DNA from: Eggerthellaceae bacterium UBA5906
GTDB lineage: Bacteria > Actinomycetota > Coriobacteriia > Coriobacteriales > Eggerthellaceae
Direction of reading: 5' to 3'
DNA length: 6,484 nucleotides
Assembly: GCA_002431805.1 (NCBI GenBank)
Contig: DJEE01000057.1
Location: forward strand, 11,848 to 18,331
Positions 1 through 5,400 of the stretch are shown here, piece after piece; within the stretch, counting starts at the first letter, position 1; every line of letters starts with the position of its first letter. The position numbers and the translations under genes are program-made. The notes below the pieces were generated by a model. It did not search any database and had not been told where the DNA came from. It was given only the letters and a program-made list of their open reading frames with translations.

Positions 1-839
1 TGGTGGACCGACGACCCCGAGTCGTTGCGCGGCAAGGTATTGCGCAGCGTGCTTATGATGAACGACCCCGACAAGGGGCACACGGGCGGCACCGTTTACA
101 ACCTGAACGTGGACATCGACTTGTCTGACAAGCAGGGAAGCGTTATTGTGCCGTTCGATTTAGTGAAGCATGCCATAGAGAAGGCCGACTACATCGGCGC
201 GATGGAGAAATGCCTGTGCCGTGAGGCGAACGGCTGCGAGCATTATCCGCACGATTTAGCGTGTCTGTTCCTGGGTAAAAGTGGGCGCATGGTGGTTGAG
301 CACGGCATTGCTCATGAGGCAACGAAAGAAGAGGCGCTTGCGCGTGTTGAAAAGGCTGCCGAGTTGGGACTTGCTTGCATGTCTTTGTGGGTTGAAGTCG
401 AGCAGCTTGTGTGGGGCCTTCGCAATGACCAGATGTCCGATATGGTTGAAGTCTGCTTTTGCTGCCCGTGCTGCTGCACGGCTATGAATCTGTGTAAGTC
501 AACCACGCGCGACATTCGCCGTCGGTTCGCGCGTCTGGGTTCACGGCTACCGTCAATCACGATGCGTGCATCGGGTGCAAGAAATGCGCAGAAACTATCT
601 GCCCGCAAGACGCATTGCAATTCCGCGCAAGCGACGGCAAGGCAGTGGTGAACCAAGAGACGTGCTTCGGCTGTGGATATTGCAAACCGGCGTGCCCAAC
701 GGGGGCTATCTCCATCAAACAGACCATGCCCATGAGGGAAAGCATGCACGACTATTTCCTGAAAGAGGCGCGTTTGGATCTGGCTGTCGATGGCCATCCA
801 GGTGCAGGAGCGTCGGGGGCGCCCCTGCACCGCTCGTGA
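1..839 (+). pseudogene. Multi-cysteine 4Fe-4S (ferredoxin-type) protein, 5'-partial and frameshifted
   Basis: The reading frame is already open at base 1, so the true start lies upstream. Counting residues from base 1, frame 1 gives a cysteine cluster CLCREANGC (C71, C73, C79) with C88, then a very cysteine-rich VCFCCPCCC stretch (152-159), then STTRDIRRRFARLG ending near base 540. From there frame 1 becomes nonsense and stops at 651. Frame 3 continues sensibly as GFTATVNHDACIGCKKC and ends at TGA 837-839. The frame-3 part carries two 4Fe-4S motifs: CIGCKKCAETICP, with four residues before the last Cys instead of the usual three, and CFGCGYCKPACP. Joining the halves needs one lost base (or a -1 slip) near the GGG at 537-539. 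The product would be a soluble electron-transfer protein; its partner is unknown. The cause may be a true mutation or a sequencing/assembly error. Confidence is high for the Fe-S nature and the frame change, low for any specific function. Confidence 0.8.
801..831 (+). repeat. GC-rich hairpin overlapping the 3' end of the Fe-S gene
   Basis: GGTGCAGG (801-808) pairs perfectly with CCTGCACC (824-831). After one A-C mismatch the stem continues GCG/CGC with a further G-T and C-G pair around a GGG loop. It sits in the last codons, five bases before the stop. No T run follows directly, so it is not a classic intrinsic terminator. It could protect the mRNA 3' end or be a palindromic intergenic element that has spread into the coding end. 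Confidence 0.55.
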
Positions 840-983
840 GTTTGTCTTTCCGTAAGGTTCTGGCCTGCTGGCTTCCTCGCATCGCGGAGGTAACGAAGGC
901 GGCGCCGAAAAACGTGACACGTACCCGACCCCTGTCACGACTCTGTCACGGCGCAGCAACCGTCGCTGCGCAAGGCACCTATG
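840..983. other. 3' leader to terminator, with short inverted and direct repeats
   Basis: No gene is supported here. CGTGACA (913-919) is the inverse of TGTCACG, which occurs twice (933-939 and 944-950). GCGCAGC (951-957) and GCTGCGC (965-971) form a perfect 7-bp hairpin with a 7-base loop. All lie between the Fe-S stop codon and the terminator at 984, so they would be in the 3' untranslated part of its mRNA. Their role is unknown. Confidence 0.4.
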
Positions 984-1023
984 AGCCAATCGAGTCGGGC
1001 TACTCTGACTCGATTGGCTTTTT
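984..1023 (+). terminator. Rho-independent terminator
   Basis: A perfect 13-bp stem, AGCCAATCGAGTC (984-996) with GACTCGATTGGCT (1007-1019), has a 10-base loop and runs into five T's (1019-1023). It is oriented for plus-strand transcripts and is the first clear terminator after the Fe-S gene, 145 bases past its stop. Confidence 0.9.
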
Positions 1024-1469
1024 CCGAAAGCTGGAGGGCAAGCGTATTGGATATGCTTGCCCTTACTTTGGCTGTCGATGTGCTCGAATGCACCCGCTCA
1101 AGTGGCTTTGCCGTAGGAGTTTCCTTGTTCTGGTACGAATTGCGCCTTTCCGGAATATTTCACCAGGGAAACATTGCGACGGTATGCATTGGGCACGAAA
1201 TTAGCTGCGTTTGTGACGTGCGGCTTGTGAGATGGTGCCGACTTAGCCAAAACCGCTCTCCAGCCATTCCGAAAACAGGCGATTTGTGCCAGAACGCGCA
1301 TCAATGTGCGCAGGGGGATGGCGAAGCGCGCCAAGTTGCTCCGATGGAGCCGATGCTGCGTGGCGGGCGCACGGTGAATGTCGCACGGTGTACGGGGGAT
1401 ATCGAGTGACGGTCAGCGCGGCATCGGGCGGGGATGCCGCGCCTCGAGTGAAACAAACTCTTCCGGGAA
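1024..1469. other. Intergenic stretch with no convincing gene
   Basis: The only open frames are short, partly overlap the terminator or start with non-ATG codons, and have no ribosome site or recognisable motif. The longest minus-strand candidate (1098-1334, 78 codons from TTG) shows no family features. I see no tRNA, riboswitch fold or mobile element signature. The stretch may hold decayed coding sequence or a dispersed intergenic repeat, which cannot be judged from one copy. Confidence 0.45.
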
Positions 1470-1498
1470 GTTTGCCCGCACGCGCGATGCGGGCAAAC
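1450..1498 (-). terminator. Probable terminator hairpin for AKR1
   Basis: GTTTGCCCGCA (1470-1480) and TGCGGGCAAAC (1488-1498) form a perfect 11-bp stem with a 7-base loop, only seven bases beyond the AKR1 stop codon. On the minus strand it is followed by a second, weaker AAACTTCC/AAGAGTTT fold and then TTTGTTTC. The U-tract is interrupted, so termination efficiency is uncertain, but position and orientation fit the end of the AKR1 transcript. Confidence 0.55.
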
Positions 1499-1505
1499 GC
1501 GCGTG

Positions 1506-2354
1506 CTACTTCTGGCCTTCTACGTCGGGGTGCCAGGCAGCGAAGCTGGCGAGGGCCTCGTCGGTGCGCACGTAGTAGGGTTCGCCGGCGTCAAGCGCGG
1601 CAATCTTCGCCATGTCGCCGGCGTCAAGCTCGAAGTCGAACACGTTGATGTTGTCGGCGATGTGCGCCGGCGTTTTCGAGCCGGGAATCACCACGTTACC
1701 TTGCTGCACCTGCCAGCGCATAAGCACCTGAGCAGGCGTTTTGCCGTGCTTCGCGGCAATTTCGGTTACGGTTGCGTCGTTTAGCAGGCTGCTGTTTCCG
1801 CGGCCGCCTAGCGGGTACCACGACTGCAGCACGATGCCCTGCTTTGCCAGGAATTCCTTCAGTTCGGTTTGCGGGAAGCGCGGGTGGCATTTCACTTGAA
1901 TAAGCGCGGGTACCACTTCGCACTGCTCCAGCAGGTTTTTGATTTCGTCGATGTTGAAGTTCGAGATGCCGATGGCGCGCAGCTTGCCGGCCTTGTACGC
2001 GGCCTCCAGCTTGCGGTAACCGCTGATGTAGTCGCCGGCGGGCTGGTGCAGAATCATCAGGTCGATGTAGTCGGTGCCCAGGCGTTCAAGCGTTTCGTCC
2101 ACGGCGGTGTCGCTTTCGTAGAAGCACGGCCACAGCTTCGTTTCCAGGAAAATCTCCTCGCGCGTTTTGCCCGACGCGCGCATGCCGCGGCCCACGGCCT
2201 TTTCGTTGACGTAGGCGTTGGCGGTGTCGATAAGCTCGTAGCCGTTGTCCAGCGCGAACGTGACAGCGGCTTGCGCGTCATCGGGCTCTAGCAGGTAGGT
2301 GCCCAGGCCCAGCGCGGGCATTTTCACCTTGTTGTTCAGTGTGATGTACTGCAT
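1506..2354 (-). CDS. Aldo/keto reductase (AKR1)
   Basis: 282-residue NAD(P)H-dependent carbonyl reductase of the aldo/keto reductase superfamily, predicted cytosolic (beta/alpha)8 barrel, near the 2,5-diketo-gluconate reductase/YvgN-like group. Start MQYITLNNKV is chosen because AAAGGAG lies six bases upstream; a longer open frame adds ten codons (MAFVKRKEKR) that run through that ribosome site. The catalytic tetrad is intact: D43 and Y48 in DTANAY, K73 in ETKLW, H103 in LHQP. The signatures GLGTY (16-20), IGISNFN (128-134) and NINVFDFEL (235-243) are present. Two departures are visible. The usual NQVExHP reads IQVKCHP (K155), and the cofactor-phosphate loop reads IPGSK (223-227) instead of IPKS, so NADPH preference may be altered. 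It is divergent from the LysR gene and probably controlled by it. Length is normal. The substrate cannot be assigned; reactive aldehydes such as methylglyoxal are a family-level possibility. Confidence 0.93.
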   Translation of the reverse strand: MQYITLNNKVKMPALGLGTYLLEPDDAQAAVTFALDNGYELIDTANAYVNEKAVGRGMRASGKTREEIFLETKLWPCFYESDTAVDETLERLGTDYIDLMILHQPAGDYISGYRKLEAAYKAGKLRAIGISNFNIDEIKNLLEQCEVVPALIQVKCHPRFPQTELKEFLAKQGIVLQSWYPLGGRGNSSLLNDATVTEIAAKHGKTPAQVLMRWQVQQGNVVIPGSKTPAHIADNINVFDFELDAGDMAKIAALDAGEPYYVRTDEALASFAAWHPDVEGQK

Positions 2355-2360
2355 GCGTTT

Positions 2361-2380
2361 CTCCTTTCGTTTTACGAAAG
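2361..2380 (-). promoter_or_regulatory. Leader hairpin/dyad overlapping the AKR1 ribosome site
   Basis: CTTTCGT-TTT-ACGAAAG (2364-2380) is a perfect 7-bp dyad. In AKR1 mRNA its 3' arm (ACGAAAG) runs straight into the Shine-Dalgarno AAAGGAG (2361-2367), so folding would hide part of the ribosome site. The same dyad has T2366 and A2378 symmetric about its centre, matching the T-N11-A form of LysR-family binding boxes. Either role is possible; a site this close to the start codon would more likely act as a repressor or translational element. Confidence 0.4.
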
Positions 2381-2697
2381 CCAAGTGCTGCCGAATGCGC
2401 CAGGCGATGCCATGTGCCGCTAAGTGCGTCCTGGGTCATCGGCAAGTCGATAGCTGGCCGATGAGTCAAAAGTGCCGGGCTGTTTCGACCCATGAACTTT
2501 TGCTGCTCAAGTGTTATCGCCCTGTTTGAGGAAACGACAAGGTTCCGGCTTATGAGCTTTCGATTCGCGAGTCTTAGCTTCGATATGTTGCACTTGTCTT
2601 TCGCTCTTTGTCTTCACCGTTAACTGTACGCGCGTATGGTGTGTTTATTTGCTACAGTATAAGCAATCTGCATTTCAAAATATGAAAGGCAAGTCCT
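2381..2697. other. Divergent control region, AKR1 / LysR
   Basis: The gap between the two divergent start codons is 343 bases (2355-2697), long for such a pair. Besides the dyads listed separately it holds the palindrome TACGCGCGTA (2627-2636), a possible -10 TATAAG (2658-2663) without a good -35, and TTGCT/AGCAA inverted arms (2649-2653, 2662-2666) across that -10. These are consistent with an autoregulated LysR promoter. The open frames here lack ribosome sites and look spurious. Confidence 0.4.
2436..2464. promoter_or_regulatory. Dyad in the AKR1-LysR control region
   Basis: TCATCGGC (2436-2443) and GCCGATGA (2457-2464) are perfect 8-bp inverted arms around a 13-base centre. It lies 82 bases upstream of the AKR1 start and overlaps TTGACT on the minus strand (2464-2469), a possible -35 with no good -10 at standard spacing. 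It is a candidate operator for the divergent LysR protein, though it is not a symmetric T-N11-A box. Confidence 0.35.
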
Positions 2698-3528
2698 ATG
2701 AACATCACGGAACTGCGGCAGTTTGCGGCAATGGTGGAGCTCGGCAGCTTCTCCGATGTGGCCCGTGCCTTTTACGTGTCCACGCCCACGATTACGCGCT
2801 CTATGAAGCACATCGAGCAATACTTCGGCGTGCCGCTGTTCGACCGCGGGAAGAACAAGGTGACGCTCAACGCAACGGGGCAACGTGCGGTGCAAAAGGT
2901 GGTGCGGCTGCTTGAAGAACTGGATGCGGCGGTGGCCGACGTGCGTGCGTTCGACCTGAGCCTGCGTACGGTGAGCATCGTGTCGTGCGCGCCGGCACCG
3001 CTGTGGGGCTTGGTGCCGCGCGTGTCGCGCTTGTACCCGGGCATGACGGTGTCCTCGCGCGTGGCAAACCTTGAGCAGACGCGCGCTGCGTTTGATTCAC
3101 AGGCCGCTGACCTGGCCGTTTTGCCGTATCGACCGGAAGACGAGGGGCTCTTGACCACACGCGTGCTCAGCGAAGGGCTGCGTTTGTGCGTGAAACGCGA
3201 CCACCCGCTTGCCGCCCGCAAAAGCGTTACGCTGGCCGATATCAACGGTTTCAACTTCCTGTTGGGAAGCGACTTGGGGTTCTGGAACGACATCTGCCGC
3301 GAGCGTCTGACGGCGTCGCGTTTCCTGGTGCAGAACGATGACTTCGCGCTGTCCGAGATTATCCGCACGTCCTCGCTACCGTGCTTCACCACCGACGTTG
3401 CCGTGGCTCAGCGCTACCGCGACCTCGGCCCCGATCGCGTGAACATCCCCATCACCGACCCCGAGGTGAACGTAACGTTTTACCTGGTGGGCCGCGACCA
3501 AGCGAAAGTCGGCAAGCTGTTCTCGTAG
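2698..3528 (+). CDS. LysR-family transcriptional regulator
   Basis: 276-residue DNA-binding regulator. The N-terminal winged helix-turn-helix (about 1-60) is typical: MNITELRQFAAMVELGSFSD, then STPTITRSMKHIEQYFGVPLFDR (28-50), where the family's recognition helix and wing lie. Residues about 90-270 form the periplasmic-binding-protein-like effector domain (SIVSCAPAPLWGLVPRVSRLYPGM; ADLAVLPYRP; LCVKRDHPLA). It ends somewhat earlier than the usual 290-310 residues, but the second effector subdomain is largely present. The start is supported by AAAGG (2685-2689), eight bases upstream. It is divergent from AKR1, the classic arrangement in which the regulator controls its neighbour and itself, usually with a small-molecule co-inducer. 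The target assignment is inference from position, and the co-inducer is unknown. Confidence 0.93.
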   Translation: MNITELRQFAAMVELGSFSDVARAFYVSTPTITRSMKHIEQYFGVPLFDRGKNKVTLNATGQRAVQKVVRLLEELDAAVADVRAFDLSLRTVSIVSCAPAPLWGLVPRVSRLYPGMTVSSRVANLEQTRAAFDSQAADLAVLPYRPEDEGLLTTRVLSEGLRLCVKRDHPLAARKSVTLADINGFNFLLGSDLGFWNDICRERLTASRFLVQNDDFALSEIIRTSSLPCFTTDVAVAQRYRDLGPDRVNIPITDPEVNVTFYLVGRDQAKVGKLFS

Positions 3529-3633
3529 CGGGCGTGCGCCGTGCCGGGATGAGGCGAGCCCGGGTTGAAGCCGGTTTGTGGGTCGAGGGCCTGTTTAAAA
3601 CCCGGAGCAATCTCTTTTTTGCCGACCAGGCGT
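3529..3633 (+). other. LysR 3' untranslated stretch with weak fold
   Basis: CCGGGTT and AACCCGG form 7-bp arms about 32 bases apart, followed nine bases later by six T's (3615-3620). The distance from stem to T run makes it a poor terminator by itself. No gene is seen. Confidence 0.25.
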
Positions 3634-3659
3634 CACGAACTCGCTCGTGTTTGTGTTTT
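3634..3659 (+). terminator. Possible terminator, LysR side
   Basis: CACGA (3634-3638) pairs with TCGTG (3645-3649) around ACTCGC and is followed by TTTGTGTTTT. The stem is only 5 bp, so this is weak alone. It is supported by the mirror-image copy on the other strand facing the MerR transcript. Confidence 0.4.
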
Positions 3660-3776
3660 AATGCGGAAGTGATTAGTAGGCTTCGATTCTGCAATAACGT
3701 TTCCGCAGGTCAAAAGCTTGCGGAAAATTCTGCTATCCAAGCACCTCTCGGCAAAACGCAAACACGAGCGAGTTCG
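3636..3776. repeat. 24-base inverted repeat between convergent genes
   Basis: The left arm (3636-3659) begins CGAACTCGCTCGTG and ends GTGTTTT. The right arm (3753-3776) is its reverse complement with a single difference (T3654 opposite G3758). The 93-base centre contains a nested dyad, TTTCCGCA (3700-3707) with TGCGGAAA (3719-3726). No target-site duplication is evident at the flanks, which argues against a simple miniature transposon. Each arm, read inward, is a small hairpin followed by a T-rich tail, so two opposed terminator-like units fit better. Confidence 0.7.
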
Positions 3777-3779
3777 CGG
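3753..3779 (-). terminator. Possible terminator, MerR side
   Basis: Read on the minus strand, CGCGA and TCGTG flank ACTCGC (one G-T pair) and run into TTTGCGTTTT. It is the opposed copy of the LysR-side unit and lies about 45 bases past the MerR stop codon, the expected place for its transcript end. Confidence 0.4.
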
Positions 3780-3822
3780 CATTGACCCCTTCAAAGCTTG
3801 TAACGCATCGTCTAATGTCGGC

Positions 3823-4395
3823 TTATTCCGGCAGCAGGTTGCTGAAGTATTCGGTGCGACCCGCTAACACGTCGTTGTAGAAGCCCTGTTTCCAGTCGAT
3901 GTAGTCCACGCTGGCTTCAAGTTCGGCGATTTGCTCGACTAGGCGTGCACGTTTTTCAGCGAGCATTACCTTGCGCTCGGGGATGGACGCTTGCCCCTGT
4001 AGGCAAAGGTCCAGGTAAGCGCGCATTTCGTCGATGCTCATACCGCATTTTTTCAGGCATATCAGGCTTTTCACCCACTCAACATCGTGCTCGTCGAACA
4101 CGCGGCGGTTGTTCTTGTCGCGCTTCACGTTGGGCACCAGCCCCTGGTTGCAGTAGAACTTCAGCGTTTGATACGTCATGTCGGCTTCGCGGCACACCTG
4201 CATCATGGTGAACAGCTTTTCGCTGGCGGTTACGCGTTTGGGAGCGTGGGCGGTCGGGGTGCCTGATTCGGGCGAAGTGCAAGTGGCGGAGTTGCTGGTT
4301 TCGGGTGAAGTGTGGGTGACGGGATGTTTGCGGCTGCTGGCTTCGGGCGCGTTCGTTGCGGAATCCTGCAGTGCTTGGTTCGAGGCTGGCTTCAT
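3823..4395 (-). CDS. MerR-family transcriptional regulator with N-terminal extension
   Basis: 190-residue regulator. Residues 63-100 are the MerR winged helix: FTMMQVCREADMTYQTLKFYCN, then QGLVPNVKRDKNNRRVF. The second helical region (DEHDVEWVKSLICLKKCGMSIDEM, 101-124) follows. Residues about 138-165 form the coiled-coil dimer helix (ERKVMLAEKRARLVEQIAELEA). MerR proteins normally begin a few residues before the helix-turn-helix. Here about 60 extra residues precede it, rich in Ser, Thr, Pro and Ala, with a degenerate PE repeat (17-18, 31-32, 42-43). The start has AAGGAA five bases upstream; a start at M64 or M65 would remove the extension, but I see no equally good site there. C68, C82, C113, C117 and C131 are candidate thiol sensors. 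It is divergent from AKR2, whose promoter has MerR architecture. Confidence is high for family, moderate for start. Confidence 0.9.
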   Translation of the reverse strand: MKPASNQALQDSATNAPEASSRKHPVTHTSPETSNSATCTSPESGTPTAHAPKRVTASEKLFTMMQVCREADMTYQTLKFYCNQGLVPNVKRDKNNRRVFDEHDVEWVKSLICLKKCGMSIDEMRAYLDLCLQGQASIPERKVMLAEKRARLVEQIAELEASVDYIDWKQGFYNDVLAGRTEYFSNLLPE

Positions 4396-4425
4396 CGCAT
4401 TTCCTTCATATTCTGAAAAACGTAC

Positions 4426-4456
4426 TTGACCGGTAGTTGCTATCGGTTGTTATAAC
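4426..4456 (+). promoter_or_regulatory. MerR-type promoter and operator for AKR2
   Basis: TTGACC (-35, 4426-4431) and TATAAC (-10, 4451-4456) are separated by 19 bases rather than the normal 17. This is the overlong spacing that MerR-family activators correct by twisting the DNA. The arms ACCGGTAG (4429-4436) and CTATCGGT (4440-4447), 7 of 8 complementary, lie mainly within the spacer around TTG. The predicted transcript starts about 30 bases before the AKR2 ATG. Confidence 0.75.
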
Positions 4457-4477
4457 CGCATCAGAAACGAAAAGCAA
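4449..4477 (-). promoter_or_regulatory. Possible promoter of the MerR gene
   Basis: On the minus strand, TTGCTT (4472-4477) and TATAAC (4449-4454) are 17 bases apart. This would start transcription inside the operator dyad, about 45 bases before the MerR ATG. The two divergent -10 elements share TTATAA, so bound MerR would probably also limit its own expression. Only the sequence match supports it. Confidence 0.4.
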
Positions 4478-4493
4478 GCGAAAGGAAGCAACC

Positions 4494-5399
4494 ATGGTTG
4501 ACAACATGATGTACGTGACGCTTTCCAACGGCGTGAAGATGCCGCAGCTGGGCTACGGCGTGTATCAGGTGACGCAGGACGAGTGCGAGCGCTGCGTGCT
4601 GGCCGCGCTGGGTGTGGGGTATCGCCACATCGACACCGCGCAAAGCTACTTCAACGAGGAGCAGGTGGGCAGCGCAATTGCGAAATCGGGCGTGCCGCGC
4701 GGCGACATTTTCCTGACCACGAAGGTGTGGCTGGAACACTACGGCGAAGGCGCCACGGAGCGCTCGGTGGAAGATTCGCTGCGCAAGCTGCAGACCGACT
4801 ACCTGGACCTGGTGCTGCTGCACCAGCCGTTCGGTGATTCGTTCGGCGCTTGGCGTGACCTGGTGAAACTGTACAAGGCGGGCAAAATCCGCGCCATCGG
4901 CGTGTCGAACTTCTATGCTGACCGCCTGGTGGAGCTGTGCGAATTCACCGACACCGACGTTATGCCCATGGTCAACCAGATGGAAACGCACCCGCTTAAC
5001 CAGCAGCGCGAGCTGATGGAGTGGGAGGCGAAATACCATGTGGCTCCCGAGGCGTGGGTGCCGCTGGGCGAGGGCCGCGGCGGCCTGTTCGAGAATCCAA
5101 TTTTGCTGGGCATTGGCAAGAAATACGGTAAAACCCCTGCTCAAGTGATGCTTCGTTGGAACTTGCAGCGTGGCGTGACCGTTATCCCGAAAAGCGTGCA
5201 CATCGAGCGCATGCGTGAAAACCTCAACGTGTTCGACTTCGATCTTTCGTCCGAGGATATGAACGTCATCAACGCCTTCGATACGCAAACGAGCGCGTTT
5301 TTCAGCCACGCCGACCCGGCTATGGTGCAGTGGTTCGCCAAGATGGTGGAAGAGCGCAAGCAGCACCACGACTGCACGCAGGAGAAGAAGAACTGGTAA
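4494..5399 (+). CDS. Aldo/keto reductase (AKR2)
   Basis: 301-residue cytosolic NAD(P)H-dependent reductase of the same superfamily as AKR1 but clearly not a recent duplicate. Start MVDNMMYVTLSNGVKMP is chosen for AAAGGAAG (4481-4488) just upstream; the longer open frame from 4437 begins inside the promoter. The tetrad is D47 and Y52 (DTAQSY), K77 (TTKVW) and H110 (LLHQP). NQMETHP (161-167), WVPLGEGRGG (188-197) and the NADPH-phosphate loop IPKS (231-234) with R239 and N243 (IERMREN) match the family well. The C-terminus has a charged tail (FAKMVEERKQHHDCTQEKKNW), about 20 residues longer than AKR1, which could shape the active-site entrance. It is divergent from the MerR gene and downstream of a MerR-type promoter, so it is probably induced by that regulator's signal. 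Reduction of toxic aldehydes such as methylglyoxal is the family-level guess. Confidence 0.94.
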   Translation: MVDNMMYVTLSNGVKMPQLGYGVYQVTQDECERCVLAALGVGYRHIDTAQSYFNEEQVGSAIAKSGVPRGDIFLTTKVWLEHYGEGATERSVEDSLRKLQTDYLDLVLLHQPFGDSFGAWRDLVKLYKAGKIRAIGVSNFYADRLVELCEFTDTDVMPMVNQMETHPLNQQRELMEWEAKYHVAPEAWVPLGEGRGGLFENPILLGIGKKYGKTPAQVMLRWNLQRGVTVIPKSVHIERMRENLNVFDFDLSSEDMNVINAFDTQTSAFFSHADPAMVQWFAKMVEERKQHHDCTQEKKNW

Positions 5400-5400
5400 G

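Noticed and set aside
535..545. Programmed -1 frameshift in the Fe-S gene
   Set aside because: The bases CTGGGTTCA do not form a proper X-XXY-YYZ slippery heptamer and no pseudoknot or internal ribosome site stands out, so a mutation or error is simpler.
312..989. Minus-strand open frame of 225 codons opposite the Fe-S gene
   Set aside because: It covers a real cysteine-motif gene on the other strand, crosses the terminator stem, and shows no recognisable domain.
1098..1334. Possible small minus-strand gene of 78 codons
   Set aside because: TTG start, no Shine-Dalgarno and no recognisable motif. It could be part of a dispersed intergenic repeat, but one copy cannot show that.
981..1409. Plus-strand open frame of 142 codons
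   Set aside because: It begins inside the terminator stem and has no ribosome site or family-like sequence.
3698..3709. CGTTTCCGCAGG here and again at 6402-6413
   Set aside because: A 12-base match where the second copy lies in the transporter coding end; probably chance in GC-rich DNA.
3636..3776. Attachment site or integron-like element
   Set aside because: No integrase, no tRNA and no flanking direct duplication; the inverted repeat is better explained by opposed terminator-like units.
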